Shown: positions 1 to 8,324, numbered from the stretch's first letter. The stretch: DNA of 64,000 nt from Kibdelosporangium philippinense (GCF_021390435.2 NZ_JAJVCN010000001.1:186001-250000); one strand, 5' to 3'. The notes: generated from the letters alone by a model not told the origin. Made by a program: numbers and translations.

Positions 1-441
1 GATACCCCCGGCGCGATCCGGATCGTCGGTACGGTGTTCGATGGTGCCGGGAACACCGTTCCTGATGCGTTGATCGAGACCTGGCAGGCCGATCCGGACG
101 GGCATTTCGACCACCCTGATGACCCGTCGGGCCCACTGCGTAAGGAGTTCCGTGCTTTCGGGCGCTGTCCGACCGATGTGGACGGCAACTACTGGATCTT
201 GACGTTGCCGCCCGGCGCGATCCCCGGACAGGCGCCGCACATCGACGTCTCGGTGTTCGCCCGTGGGCTGCTGAACCGAGTGGTCACGCGGATCTACTTC
301 GCCGACGACGCCAGCGACCCGGTGCTGTCCAGTGTGGATCCGGAACGCAGGCACACGTTGATCGCGCAGCCAACCGAGGACGGCTACCGCTTCGACATCC
401 GCCTGCAAGGCGAAGGCGAAACCGTGTTCTTCGACGTCTAG
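1..441 (+). CDS. pcaG: Protocatechuate 3,4-dioxygenase alpha subunit, 5'-partial
   Basis: Reading frame 1 is open from the first base to the TAG at 439-441, giving 146 visible residues. The N-terminus lies outside the window. The motifs RIVGTVFDGAG, DALIETWQADPDG and the C-terminal GEGETVFFDV are typical of PcaG, the alpha subunit of the non-heme iron intradiol dioxygenase that opens the protocatechuate ring to beta-carboxy-muconate (beta-ketoadipate pathway, cytoplasm). The family is about 180-200 aa, so roughly 40-50 residues are missing upstream. The catalytic iron ligands lie in the beta subunit, normally encoded just upstream and not visible here. A palindromic repeat starts two bases after the stop and may act as terminator. 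Confidence 0.9.
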   Translation, partial: DTPGAIRIVGTVFDGAGNTVPDALIETWQADPDGHFDHPDDPSGPLRKEFRAFGRCPTDVDGNYWILTLPPGAIPGQAPHIDVSVFARGLLNRVVTRIYFADDASDPVLSSVDPERRHTLIAQPTEDGYRFDIRLQGEGETVFFDV

Positions 442-443
442 CC

Positions 444-487
444 TCGTGAGTGGTTATCAGGGTTAGAACACGGATAACCACTCACGA
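444..487. repeat. Dispersed palindrome, copy 1 (pcaG 3' end)
   Basis: Arms TCGTGAGTGGTTATC (444-458) and GATAACCACTCACGA (473-487) form a perfect 15-bp stem around the loop AGGGTTAGAACACG. The same element recurs at 29080, 41112, 51675 and 54529. Here it follows the pcaG stop directly and ends a pseudogene on the other strand. A terminator-like role is inferred. Confidence 0.85.
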
Positions 488-621
488 CAGACCTTCGCGG
501 CCTGTGGAAGATATAGGGGCCCGGCGAGGCGCTTGCGCAGCCGGTCCCAATCGGACGGCGCGGCCATGCCGAAACCGGTCATGGCCGCACACAGTCCAAC
601 GAGAAGGTCACGCCTGCTCAC
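463..621 (-). pseudogene. N-terminal fragment, probably of a berberine-bridge-type FAD oxidase
   Basis: A short minus-strand frame starts at GTG 619-621 and begins MSRRDLLVGLCAAMTGFGMA, a twin-arginine-like signal sequence. It continues with DWDRLRKRLAGPLYLP. The pattern (P)DW..L..RL.G.L.LP at the mature N-terminus is typical of secreted FAD-linked (BBE-type) oxidases of about 450-500 aa. After about 45 residues the frame runs into the dispersed palindrome and stops at 463, so everything downstream is missing. I read it as the stump of a gene lost by deletion next to the repeat. A chance ORF cannot be excluded because only about 20 residues carry the family pattern. Confidence 0.4.
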
Positions 622-653
622 CGTCTTGATTCATGACGTTAACCACAGTCGGA

Positions 654-1091
654 CTACTCCGCGAGCGAAGCGTCCAGCGTGATGGTCGTGCCGGCAAGCG
701 CCTTCGAGATCGGGCAGGTCTTCTCCGCGGTGGCCGCCAGCTCGGCGAACTTGTCCTTGTCCAGGCCCTCGACCTTGGCGACGAGCGTCACCGCGATCTC
801 GGTCAGCTTGAAGCCGCCATCGGGGTCCGGACCGAGGGTGACCTCGGCGCTGACGTCCACAGTGCCCGGTGTGAAACCAGCGCGCTTCACCGTGCCGGTG
901 AAGTTCATCGCCAGGCAGGACGAGTGCGCCGCGGCGATCAGCTCTTCCGGGCTGGTCATGCCGTCCGGGTCGCCGGTGCGGGCCGGGAAGGTGACACGGA
1001 ACTGTCCAGCGTTGGACGAGTCGAGGGTGACGTTGCCGCCACCAGTCTGCAGGTCGCCTTCCCAGCGGGTGGTCGCGTCGCGGCTTGGCAT
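654..1091 (-). CDS. OsmC/Ohr-family thiol peroxidase
   Basis: A 145-aa cytoplasmic protein reducing organic hydroperoxides through a reactive cysteine pair. The start ATG at 1089-1091 follows GAAGGAG. The motifs TSPEELIAAAHSSCLAMNF (Cys59) and KTCPISKAL (Cys126) are the two redox cysteines of the OsmC family. The length is typical. The N-terminal RWEGDLQTGGG is nearer to OsmC than to strict Ohr. It begins two bases after the stop of the OhrR-like gene, so the pair is co-transcribed and probably peroxide-controlled by that regulator. Confidence 0.88.
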   Translation of the reverse strand: MPSRDATTRWEGDLQTGGGNVTLDSSNAGQFRVTFPARTGDPDGMTSPEELIAAAHSSCLAMNFTGTVKRAGFTPGTVDVSAEVTLGPDPDGGFKLTEIAVTLVAKVEGLDKDKFAELAATAEKTCPISKALAGTTITLDASLAE

Positions 1092-1093
1092 GG

Positions 1094-1555
1094 TCAGTGT
1101 TCTCCTTCGTGTGCTGTGGTTCGGGCGGACGTGGTGACTCGCCGCAACAGATCCATGAGTACACCGAGATCCTGGTTGTTCAGGCCCAGTGCGCATCCGA
1201 TCGCGGGTGGGATCTCCTGCGCGCGCTCGCGCATGGCGATCCCGTCCGGCGTCAGGCTCACCACGACGCTTCGCTCGTCGTCCGCCTGTCGCCTGCGTTG
1301 CACCAGCCCACGCGTCTCCAACCGCTTGAGCAGTGGGGAGACGGTGCCGTAGTCGAGGTGAAGGGCGGCACCGATCTGCTTGATCGGCTGGTTGTCCCGC
1401 TCCCACAGCACCAGCAACACCAGGTACTGCGGGTATGTGAGGTCCAGCTCGGCAAGCAGTGGCCGGTACACGTCCGTGACCGCCCTGGACGCCGCGTACA
1501 GCGCGAAGCATGCCTGCTCGTCGAGCAGGAGGAGGTTCCTGGCGTCCTCGGTCAT
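1094..1555 (-). CDS. MarR-family organic peroxide sensor (OhrR-like)
   Basis: A 153-aa winged-helix repressor. The N-terminal stretch LLLLDEQACFALYAASR carries Cys16 in the position of the peroxide-sensing cysteine of OhrR. The wHTH (YGTVSPLLKRLETRGLVQR) and wing (DDERSVVVSLT) follow. In the OhrR family, oxidation of this cysteine releases DNA and derepresses the linked ohr/osmC gene, which here starts two bases downstream. The gene ends the leftward run with 20 bases between it and the methyltransferase stop. Whether it has its own promoter inside the upstream gene cannot be told from sequence. Confidence 0.88.
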   Translation of the reverse strand: MTEDARNLLLLDEQACFALYAASRAVTDVYRPLLAELDLTYPQYLVLLVLWERDNQPIKQIGAALHLDYGTVSPLLKRLETRGLVQRRRQADDERSVVVSLTPDGIAMRERAQEIPPAIGCALGLNNQDLGVLMDLLRRVTTSARTTAHEGEH

Positions 1556-1575
1556 GCCAAAACCCTAGCGCGCGA

Positions 1576-2460
1576 TTACATCGTGTGCAAGGTAACCGCT
1601 TGGAAATGCCAGATGACCATCTGGGGGCCGGTCGCGGCGTACGCCGCCTCGGGAACCAACGCGGCCAACGACCAGGGCCAAACATCCCACGGACCAGGCT
1701 CTTCTGCCTTGTCGAGCATCGTGGCGCGCTGCGGTTCCTCGCAGCCGAGCAGCGTGAAGCCCGCTTGCAGGGACGCGCGCAGGTAGTCGCCCATCGAATG
1801 GCGATACGTGACGAGCCTGTGGGGTTCGCCGCGCGGCCCGCGGACGGTCGGGATCGAGCCGCGCAGGACACCGTCCGGGTGGATGTCCGCGATGACCAGG
1901 TGTCCGCCTGGCTTCAGCACCCTGGCGAACTCCGCGAAGATCGGCCCGAGATCCGGGTTGTGCGTCAACGCGAGGCCGCAGACGATCAGGTCGACCTCGT
2001 CGACCGGCAGGTGATGCAGGGTGCCTTCCAGGAACTCGCTGTCTGGCAAGCGTTTGCGGGCCAGGTCGAGCATCTCGGGTGAACTGTCCACACCGATCAC
2101 CCGGTGGCCGAGTCCGGAAAGGATCTCCGCGTACCGGCCGGTGCCGCATGCCGCGTCCAAAGCGACTCCGGCAGGAAGGTCTTCGACGATCTTGGCGATA
2201 ATCGGTACATCGATGGCGAAGGCCGCGTTCGCCGGGTCGTCGTATGTGGCCGACCAGGTCCGGTAACCGTCCACTGTGCTCACCGGAGTGACCTCGACAG
2301 CCTTGCTCAGCTGGTCGTTGTCCAGCAGTTCACGGACTTCCGCGAGTCTCGCTTCGACGAAGTCCCGATCGTGCTCGCCGATGAATCCCTGCAGCAGCGC
2401 GATTCCTTGCAAGCCGATGACATACGCCAACGGGTGTTCGTAGATCACGGGAAAACGCAA
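1576..2460 (-). CDS. Class I SAM-dependent methyltransferase
   Basis: 294 aa. Motif I ALDAACGTGRYAEIL, the acidic post-I VIGVDSSPEML and motif IV-like VDLIVCGLALTH define a Rossmann SAM methyltransferase of the UbiE/type-11 group. The substrate is unknown. It has an extra N-terminal segment of about 75 aa before the catalytic fold and a C-terminal extension rich in W and P. The start overlaps the VOC gene by 16 nt, indicating translational coupling. The cargo of this operon gives no clear pathway. Confidence 0.8.
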   Translation of the reverse strand: MRFPVIYEHPLAYVIGLQGIALLQGFIGEHDRDFVEARLAEVRELLDNDQLSKAVEVTPVSTVDGYRTWSATYDDPANAAFAIDVPIIAKIVEDLPAGVALDAACGTGRYAEILSGLGHRVIGVDSSPEMLDLARKRLPDSEFLEGTLHHLPVDEVDLIVCGLALTHNPDLGPIFAEFARVLKPGGHLVIADIHPDGVLRGSIPTVRGPRGEPHRLVTYRHSMGDYLRASLQAGFTLLGCEEPQRATMLDKAEEPGPWDVWPWSLAALVPEAAYAATGPQMVIWHFQAVTLHTM

Positions 2461-2804
2461 AACTCATTGCCTTCCGGGTCGGTGAGGAGATCGTGGTCGT
2501 CGTACTTCGCGACGAGAGTCGCCCCCAGTGCGAGCACCGCGTCCACGTCGCCGTCGACGTCAAGGTGCACGCGGTTCTTCACGGTCTTCGGCTCAGGCAC
2601 CCGGGTCAGGAAGATCCGAGGCGCTCCGCCGTCGAGACGCTGGAGCAGGACGCTGGGATCGTCTTCAGGGGAGTCGATGCCCAGCCGGGCCAGTTCCGCG
2701 TCGTCATAGGGGGCGATTTCGTAGTCGTCCAGCAGGGCTGCCCAGAACCGGGCAAGTGAGGCTGGGTGCTTGCAGTCGATGACGATGTCACGCAGGCGGG
2801 CCAT
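2445..2804 (-). CDS. VOC (glyoxalase/bleomycin-resistance) family protein
   Basis: 119 aa, one VOC module. It has the N-terminal IVIDCKHPASLARFWAALL, the central RIFLTRVPEPKTVKNRVHLDV and the C-terminal LLTDPEGNEFCVFP typical of the family, which covers glyoxalases, ring-cleavage enzymes and antibiotic-binding proteins. The HLDV histidine and the late glutamate are candidate metal ligands. The start ATG (2802-2804) directly abuts the TGA of the histidine kinase, so it belongs to the same leftward operon. The substrate is not deducible. Confidence 0.8.
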   Translation of the reverse strand: MARLRDIVIDCKHPASLARFWAALLDDYEIAPYDDAELARLGIDSPEDDPSVLLQRLDGGAPRIFLTRVPEPKTVKNRVHLDVDGDVDAVLALGATLVAKYDDHDLLTDPEGNEFCVFP

Positions 2805-3851
2805 TCACCGCATGGTGCCAGCTGGAAACCGGACTGTCGCGCGAATTCCACCGGCAGGCCTTGGCGTCAGGTCAAGAGAGGCATTGTGGGCACGGACAAC
2901 AGCGCTGACTATCGCGAGGCCAAGGCCGGTTCCGTTCCCGTTCAACCGGTCCTGGCTGCCGCGCCGGAACGGCTCGGTCAACGTCGCCAGTCTCGCGGCC
3001 GACACCTCTTGGCCCGTGTTCTCCACTGTCAACGTGTCCGAGGTCGTGCTGATCCAGACTTCCTTCCCGTGGGTGAAGGCGTTACGTACCAGGTTGTCGA
3101 CCATCAGGTCCAGCAATGTCGGATCGCCGGACACGGTCAACGGCGCCAGTGACAGCGACGCACCCGGCGCCCGGACGAGGGAATCCACCCGGACGGTCTC
3201 GATCGTGGTCATGCCGTGTTCGCTCCACGCGAGTTCCAACAGGCCGTTGACCAGGCGTTCCTGCCGTTCCAGCACGGGCGCCAACGAGCCAGCGAGTTCA
3301 CGCAGCGATGGCGGGGCATCTGGTGCGCCGGCGGCCACTTCGACCAGAGTTCGTTGGGTGGTCATCGGTCCGCGTAGTTCGTGGGCCGCGTTGGCGGCGA
3401 AATGGCTTTGGGCGTCGAAGGAGCGCTGCAGCCGGGCCAGCATGTCGTTGAAAGTCTCGGCCAGTTCCCGCATTTCGTCCTGCGGGCCGCTGACTGGGAT
3501 ACGTTCGTGCAGGTTCTGCTGGGAAAGCCGCCGAGCGGTGCCGGAGACGACGTGCACCGGCCGCAGCACGCGCCCGGCCAGCAGCCAGCCAAGCCCAGCC
3601 GATGCCACGGTCAGCACGCCGATTCCGATTCCGGCGCCGAGCATCAACCGGTCGAGCAGCTCTTGCCGGGCCTGGGCCTTCATGTCCACGCCAAGCTGGA
3701 CTATCTGTGTTTTCTCGACCGTCTTGGGTTCCACGCGTGTTTGGTTCGGGGTGAACGTGAGCACGATGACGATCACGGTCAACACGGCGCCTGACAGGGC
3801 AATCAGGGTGGAGAACAACAAGGTCAGCCGGGTTCGCGCGGTGAGTCTCAT
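2805..3851 (-). CDS. Two-component sensor histidine kinase
   Basis: 348 aa, inner membrane. TM helices at about residues 9-33 and 71-93 flank a short (~40 aa) extracytoplasmic loop. A HAMP segment, the HisKA box FAANAAHELRGPM (phospho-acceptor His157) and an HATPase domain (NLVRNAFTHG, GTGLGLAIV) follow. The usual E-L-R-T-P is E-L-R-G-P. The start overlaps the response-regulator stop by 4 nt. Kinases with a short sensor loop next to a lipoprotein/adaptor/FtsX transporter often sense envelope stress or antibiotics; that role is inference from position. Confidence 0.88.
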   Translation of the reverse strand: MRLTARTRLTLLFSTLIALSGAVLTVIVIVLTFTPNQTRVEPKTVEKTQIVQLGVDMKAQARQELLDRLMLGAGIGIGVLTVASAGLGWLLAGRVLRPVHVVSGTARRLSQQNLHERIPVSGPQDEMRELAETFNDMLARLQRSFDAQSHFAANAAHELRGPMTTQRTLVEVAAGAPDAPPSLRELAGSLAPVLERQERLVNGLLELAWSEHGMTTIETVRVDSLVRAPGASLSLAPLTVSGDPTLLDLMVDNLVRNAFTHGKEVWISTTSDTLTVENTGQEVSAARLATLTEPFRRGSQDRLNGNGTGLGLAIVSAVVRAHNASLDLTPRPAGGIRATVRFPAGTMR

Positions 3852-4498
3852 CGGATCTGGTACCCCGCACCGACAACCGTGCCGATCACCGGCGGTTCGC
3901 CGAGTTTCTTGCGCAGTGTCCCGACAGTGGTGCGCATGCTGTTGGTGAACGGGTCGGCGTGCTCGTCCCAGGCACGATCGAGCAGTTCTTCGGCGCTGAC
4001 CACCGCGCCATCCGCCGAAAGCAGCACGTACAACACGGCAAACTCCTTGGGGGACAGGCGGATGAATTGGCCGTCGCGGAATACCACGCGCTGTGCGGGG
4101 TCGAGCGTGATCCCTGCGCGGGTGATCACAGGCGCACGGGCTGGCGCGGACCGGCGTAACAACGCATGAACGCGGGCGACCAGCTCGTCGAACGCGAATG
4201 GTTTCGGCAGGTAGTCGTCCGCGCCGAGGTTCAGTCCGGAAACCCGGTCACGCACGGTCGAGGCCGCGGTCAGCATCAGGATCCGGATGCTGTCTCCGGC
4301 CAGCTGCTGGCAGACCTCGTCGCCGTGCACTCCGGGCAGGTCACGGTCGAGCACGACCACGTCGTAACGCGTGACCGCCGCGCATTCCAACGCCCGCGCC
4401 CCATCCACGGCCACATCGACGCTCATCGCGTGCCGCCGCAGGCCGCGTGCGATCGCCTCGGCCAGCACGGCGTCATCCTCGACGACAAGCACACGCAT
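3848..4498 (-). CDS. OmpR/PhoB-family response regulator
   Basis: 216 aa from the preferred ATG at 4496-4498; a GTG fifteen bases upstream (4513) is possible. The receiver begins MRVLVVEDD with the acidic pocket, has the phospho-acceptor Asp51 (VVVLDRDLPG) and Lys in LPKPF. The C-terminal winged helix (ISLSPKEFAVLYVLL-like segment, RTTVGTLRKKLG) binds DNA. The partner kinase overlaps downstream. The gene is divergent from the efflux operon starting at 4587, and the 88-bp gap is the likely shared control region. Confidence 0.9.
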   Translation of the reverse strand: MRVLVVEDDAVLAEAIARGLRRHAMSVDVAVDGARALECAAVTRYDVVVLDRDLPGVHGDEVCQQLAGDSIRILMLTAASTVRDRVSGLNLGADDYLPKPFAFDELVARVHALLRRSAPARAPVITRAGITLDPAQRVVFRDGQFIRLSPKEFAVLYVLLSADGAVVSAEELLDRAWDEHADPFTNSMRTTVGTLRKKLGEPPVIGTVVGAGYQIR

Positions 4499-4586
4499 GT
4501 GCCCAGTAGACACCTGGGCGCATCAAAACGAGTTCAAGACTTTCGTGCACGCGTTGTTGATGGTTGTCCGAGCAGGGTGCGGGCCT

Positions 4587-5084
4587 ATGAGAACAGTCAT
4601 GTTGATCATCACTGCCGTGGTGCTTGCCGGATGCCAGTCGGCACCGGCGCCGGCCGCGCCCGGCAAGTCCGAGGAGATCAGCCGGGCCGCGGTCGGCTTC
4701 AGCCAGTGCATGCGCGACCGTGGCCACCAGGTGCCGGACCCGACTTTCAACGACGAGGGCCTGCCGGTGTTCCAGGAGCCTTCCGGCGAGGGCTATCAAG
4801 CTGACCGGCAGGAGTGCCGCAAACCTTTGAACGACGCGTTGATCGCGGCCGGCGTGCCGAACCAGAAGGGCTCGCCCGAGCAATGGCTTGCTTTTGCCCG
4901 GTGCATGCGGGAGAACGGCGTCGACATGCCGGATCCGACGCCCGAGAACCGGTTCGTCATCAACAAGGCCGTGTACGACTCGCCCGCTTGGGAACCAGCT
5001 GCCCAGGCTTGCGGTTCCCTTTTGCCGCCCGGGATGCGTAGTCTCCTGCAACCTCCTGGTCCCAAGGGAGGGAATGGGAAGTGA
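4587..5084 (+). CDS. Secreted lipoprotein at the head of an efflux operon
   Basis: 165 aa from ATG 4587. A signal peptide ends in the lipobox LAGC (lipidated Cys16), so the protein should sit on the outer face of the membrane. The mature part has paired CMRDRG and CMREHG-like segments (QCMRDRGHQVPDP and RCMRENGVDMPDP), an internal duplication with conserved cysteines, as seen in small actinobacterial lipoproteins beside MacAB-type transporters. Its TGA overlaps the GTG of the adaptor gene. The function is unknown; it may be an accessory or sensor for the exporter. Confidence 0.75.
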   Translation: MRTVMLIITAVVLAGCQSAPAPAAPGKSEEISRAAVGFSQCMRDRGHQVPDPTFNDEGLPVFQEPSGEGYQADRQECRKPLNDALIAAGVPNQKGSPEQWLAFARCMRENGVDMPDPTPENRFVINKAVYDSPAWEPAAQACGSLLPPGMRSLLQPPGPKGGNGK

Positions 5085-6079
5085 GGCTGTGGTTAGCGGC
5101 CGTGGTTTTGGTTTCTGGTTGCGCGAGTCCTTCTTTGCCTGCGCAGAAGGCGTTGCCTACGGTTCCGGTCACGCGTGGCGATCTGGTGTCTTCGGTCCAG
5201 CAACCTGGGCAGCTCGGCTACCTCGGGTCGGTCCAGCTCGTTGCTCAACGGCAGGGCACTGTCACGGCTATGCCTACCGTTGGTCAGGTGATTTCCCTTG
5301 GGCAGCAGGTGTATGCGGTTGACCAGCGTCCGATTCCTTTGCTCTACGGGAGTTTGCCGTTCTATCGGACTTTGAATCGTGCTGTGGAGGGGGAAGACGT
5401 TCGGCAGCTCGAACGCAATCTCGTCGATCTTGGGCACGCTTCTTTTACGCCGGACCTTTCGTACACCACCTCGACCGTTCATGCTGTCAAGCGTTGGCAG
5501 AAATCCCTTGGTCTGATGGAGACAGGGATGGTTTCGCCGGGTGACGCGGTTGTTGGTTCCGGTCCGGTGCGTGTCGTGGCGACCAACGGCTTGGTTGGTG
5601 CCATGGCCCGGCCAGGAGACGCGGTCGTCACCGGCACCGGGACTTCGCATGGCGTGCACGTGGATCTGGACAGGCGGCATCGGTCGATGGCTGCGGTAGA
5701 TCAGACCGTCCACGTGAGACTGTTCGGCGGCCGGACTGTTGCCGGAGTGGTCAAGACCATTGCGGCCGTTGCCTCCTCGGTCGACGATCGGGAGACGATC
5801 GGGGTGGACATCTTGATCACCAGCCCGTCGGCTGAGCTTGGCGGTGTGTTCGAGGGCCCGGTCACTGTGGTGTTCCCCGGCGAGTCTCGGCGCGGCGTTC
5901 TGACAGTGCCGGTTGAGGCACTGACCGTGATGCCGGGTGGGGCGTATGCCGTTGTAGTCGTGGGTCCTTCTGGCAGGCAGACCGTCGAGGTCACGCCGGG
6001 CCTTTTCACGTCCAGCCGGGTCGAGATCACCGGGGCCGGAGTGGTCGAGGGGACGCGGGTGGAGGTGCCGTCGATATGA
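5081..6079 (+). CDS. Membrane-fusion adaptor with peptidoglycan-binding domain
   Basis: 332 aa lipoprotein (lipobox VSGC, Cys14). A peptidoglycan-binding-1 repeat (EGEDVRQLERNLVDLGH ... STVHAVKRWQKSLGL, about residues 103-146) sits between the halves of a HlyD/MacA-like adaptor (QPGQLGYLGSVQLVAQRQG and a beta-barrel domain about 205-325). Such adaptors link an FtsX-type permease to the cell wall in Gram-positives. It lies between the lipoprotein and the ATPase with 4-nt overlaps on both sides, so all four genes form one translationally coupled operon. Codon use is slightly more T-rich than in its neighbours. Confidence 0.85.
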   Translation: MRLWLAAVVLVSGCASPSLPAQKALPTVPVTRGDLVSSVQQPGQLGYLGSVQLVAQRQGTVTAMPTVGQVISLGQQVYAVDQRPIPLLYGSLPFYRTLNRAVEGEDVRQLERNLVDLGHASFTPDLSYTTSTVHAVKRWQKSLGLMETGMVSPGDAVVGSGPVRVVATNGLVGAMARPGDAVVTGTGTSHGVHVDLDRRHRSMAAVDQTVHVRLFGGRTVAGVVKTIAAVASSVDDRETIGVDILITSPSAELGGVFEGPVTVVFPGESRRGVLTVPVEALTVMPGGAYAVVVVGPSGRQTVEVTPGLFTSSRVEITGAGVVEGTRVEVPSI

Positions 6080-7002
6080 CCCTTGAGCTACATCAGGTCA
6101 CGAAAAAGTACGGAGAGTTGACTGTGCTGAGGAAAATCGACCTGATCGTGCGACCCGGCGAGCTACTTGCCATCGTCGGCCCATCAGGGTCGGGCAAGAC
6201 AACCCTGCTGCAGATCATGGGCACCCTGGACAAGCCGACCGGAGGCACGGTTTCGTTGGCCGGGCAAGAGGTCACAAGCATGCCGGATGAGCGGTTGGCC
6301 GAGATCAGGGCTCGGCACATCGGATTCGTGTTCCAGCAGTTCTTCCTGAATCCAATGCTGTCCGCAGTGGACAACGTAGCCACCGGGCTGTTGTACACCG
6401 GCATGCCTCGGCCCGAGCGCAGGGAGCGTGCGGCGAAGGCACTGGCCCAAGTTGGCATGTCCCACCGAACGAAACATCGGCCAGGGCAGCTTTCCGGTGG
6501 CGAGTGTCAGCGGGTGGCCATCGCTCGCGCGGTAGTCGGGCGACCGGATGTCGTGTTAGCCGATGAACCAACCGGAAATCTGGACTCTCAGTCTGGTGCC
6601 GCGGTGGCCGGACTGCTCAGAGAGCTGAACGAAAGCGGGACCACGGTTGTGGTGATCACGCATGACGACCGGCTGGCCGCGACCATGCCGCGGATGGTCA
6701 GGATCGAGGATGGCGAGATTATCCATGACAACCAAGCGCCAACAGGTGCGGTGCGGACCGGTCGGATCCAGGACGAGCCGATCGCTGCCCGGATCGAAGG
6801 CGGCGAGATTATCCATGACGGCCAGCCGCTTGCCGGTTCGCCGCGACCTCGTCCGAGCCAATCCGAGCCAATTGTCCGCGAGGACCGGCCTTTCGCGGGC
6901 ATGTCGCACGCGGCCCAAACCCGTGAGGAACCAGCTTCCTGCGATCCGGCCGCCATCAACGCGATTGCACCTTCCCCCAGCCCCAAGGGCGTGATTCCAT
7001 GA
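6076..7002 (+). CDS. MacB/LolD-type ABC transporter ATPase with repetitive tail
   Basis: 308 aa. Walker A GPSGSGKTT (35-43), Q-loop VFQQFFLN, signature [14 protein letters not shown], Walker B VVLADEPTGNLD and the switch histidine VVITHD are intact. The core ATPase ends near residue 225, the usual family length. An unusual tail of about 80 aa follows with a 30-residue repeat beginning RIEDGEIIHD / RIEGGEIIHD, mirrored at DNA level 90 bp apart. It works with the FtsX permease that overlaps by ATGA. The export substrate may be a lipid, peptide or antibiotic (inference). Confidence 0.9.
   Translation: MTLELHQVTKKYGELTVLRKIDLIVRPGELLAIVGPSGSGKTTLLQIMGTLDKPTGGTVSLAGQEVTSMPDERLAEIRARHIGFVFQQFFLNPMLSAVDNVATGLLYTGMPRPERRERAAKALAQVGMSHRTKHRPGQLSGGECQRVAIARAVVGRPDVVLADEPTGNLDSQSGAAVAGLLRELNESGTTVVVITHDDRLAATMPRMVRIEDGEIIHDNQAPTGAVRTGRIQDEPIAARIEGGEIIHDGQPLAGSPRPRPSQSEPIVREDRPFAGMSHAAQTREEPASCDPAAINAIAPSPSPKGVIP
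6712..6819 (+). repeat. 90-bp in-frame tandem repeat in the ATPase tail
   Basis: The 18-mer GGCGAGATTATCCATGAC is present at 6712-6729 and 6802-6819, exactly 90 bp (30 codons) apart, with weaker similarity in the rest of the unit. It lengthens the C-terminal tail of the ABC ATPase. Confidence 0.75.
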
Positions 7003-8171
7003 GATTGCGGCCATGTGATGCAATTTCCCTTGGCCTGCTGGGAATCCGTGGTCGTCCGGTGCGGACAACATTGAGCTGTCTCGGCATCGCGATCGGGATC
7101 GCCTGTGTCGTCGCTGTCCTCGGGGTTTCTGCCTCGAGTCAGGCCGGTCTGATGAAACAGATCGACCAGCTCGGTACCAATCTGTTGACCGTCCGGCCAG
7201 GCAACAACGCGTTTGGCGACACAGCCACCTTGCCACCTCAAGCGCCCGCGATGATCAGGAGGTTGCCTGGGGTGCAACAGGTTGCCTACGTCGGCCGCGT
7301 CGAAGGTGCCGTGTACCGCCACGATCAGATGCCGGAGACGAGCACCGGCGGCATCTCCATACTCGCCGCTAGCCAAGGATTGCCGGAAACGCTGCAGGTC
7401 TCCATCGCCGCTGGCACGTGGTTCAACCAAGCAGTTGATCGATATCCGACCACTGTGCTTGGTTCAGCGAGCGCCCGCAGGCTTGGGGTTTCCGTCGGAC
7501 AACAGGTGTTCCTCAGTGGCCACTGGTTCGCTGTGATCGGCGTGCTCGGCACTGCTGTCCTTGACCAGAGCATTGATTCTGCCGCGCTTGTCGGTTATCC
7601 GGTCGCGCAGGCGTTACTTGGGTTCGATGGGGCTCCTACCACTATCTATGAACGCTCTACCAGCGAGTCTGTCGCAGCCCTTGTTCCTCAACTGGCCACT
7701 GTGGCCAATCCGGCTGATCCGGGCTCTGTCAAGGTCAGTCGGCCGTCGGATGTTCTTGTCGCACGTAGTGCTGTCGAGAGCGCGTACGACGGTCTGTTCC
7801 TTGGGCTTGGTGGGGTTGCTTTGCTTGTGGGCACGGTTGGGATTGCCAATGTGATGATCATTGGGGTGCTTGAACGGCGGGGTGAGATCGGGCTTCGCCG
7901 GGCGTTGGGCGCCAGCCGTCGCCACATCCGCGTGCAATTTCTTGTGGAATCGGTGGTTCTTTCCCACCTTGGGGGAATCGCTGGACTCGCGCTCGGCTCC
8001 GCTGTCACCGTCGGCTATGCCGCTGTGCGGGAATGGGCCGTGATTGTCCCACCTGCAGCATTGTTGGGTGGGCTGGGCGCGAGTGTTTTCGCCGGCACGC
8101 TGGCCGGGATATACCCGGCCGCGCGTGCCGCGAGACTTTCACCCACAGAAGCTCTGCGCGTTGCGGGCTGA
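6999..8171 (+). CDS. FtsX/MacB-like ABC permease
   Basis: 390 aa. One N-terminal TM helix (about 20-45), a MacB-type extracytoplasmic domain (about 50-265) and three C-terminal TM helices: LFLGLGGVALLVGTVGIANV, the segment before LALGSAVTVGY, and AALLGGLGASVFAGTLAGIY. The motif ERRGEIGLRRALGASRRHIR is the coupling region of the family, and the protein ends ARLSPTEALRVAG as typical. It completes the lipoprotein-adaptor-ATPase-permease operon. A hairpin terminator lies 12 bp after the stop. Confidence 0.9.
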   Translation: MRLRPCDAISLGLLGIRGRPVRTTLSCLGIAIGIACVVAVLGVSASSQAGLMKQIDQLGTNLLTVRPGNNAFGDTATLPPQAPAMIRRLPGVQQVAYVGRVEGAVYRHDQMPETSTGGISILAASQGLPETLQVSIAAGTWFNQAVDRYPTTVLGSASARRLGVSVGQQVFLSGHWFAVIGVLGTAVLDQSIDSAALVGYPVAQALLGFDGAPTTIYERSTSESVAALVPQLATVANPADPGSVKVSRPSDVLVARSAVESAYDGLFLGLGGVALLVGTVGIANVMIIGVLERRGEIGLRRALGASRRHIRVQFLVESVVLSHLGGIAGLALGSAVTVGYAAVREWAVIVPPAALLGGLGASVFAGTLAGIYPAARAARLSPTEALRVAG

Positions 8172-8182
8172 TGTCCTGACAA

Positions 8183-8222
8183 ACGGGCTCGTCACCACGG
8201 GGGGCTTTGGTAACCAGCCCGT
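8183..8222 (+). terminator. Hairpin after the efflux operon
   Basis: ACGGGCT (8183-8189) pairs with AGCCCGT (8216-8222), with extra pairing inside. There is no strong T-run, as is common in high-GC genomes. Confidence 0.55.
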
Positions 8223-8306
8223 TCCTCAAATGGGGCATCGCACTGGATGATCGGAGCGTTACGCGCCGGAACCGCACGATGTGAAAAACGCACCGGTAGC
8301 TGGTGA

Positions 8307-8324
8307 CAGGCGCGTCGTCGCCTG
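8307..8324. promoter_or_regulatory. Inverted repeat upstream of the lanthipeptide synthetase
   Basis: CAGGCG-CGTCGT-CGCCTG, a perfect 6-bp inverted repeat with a 6-bp centre, 50 bp before the LanKC start. It is a candidate binding site for the RamR-like regulator or another factor. No function is shown. Confidence 0.35.
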
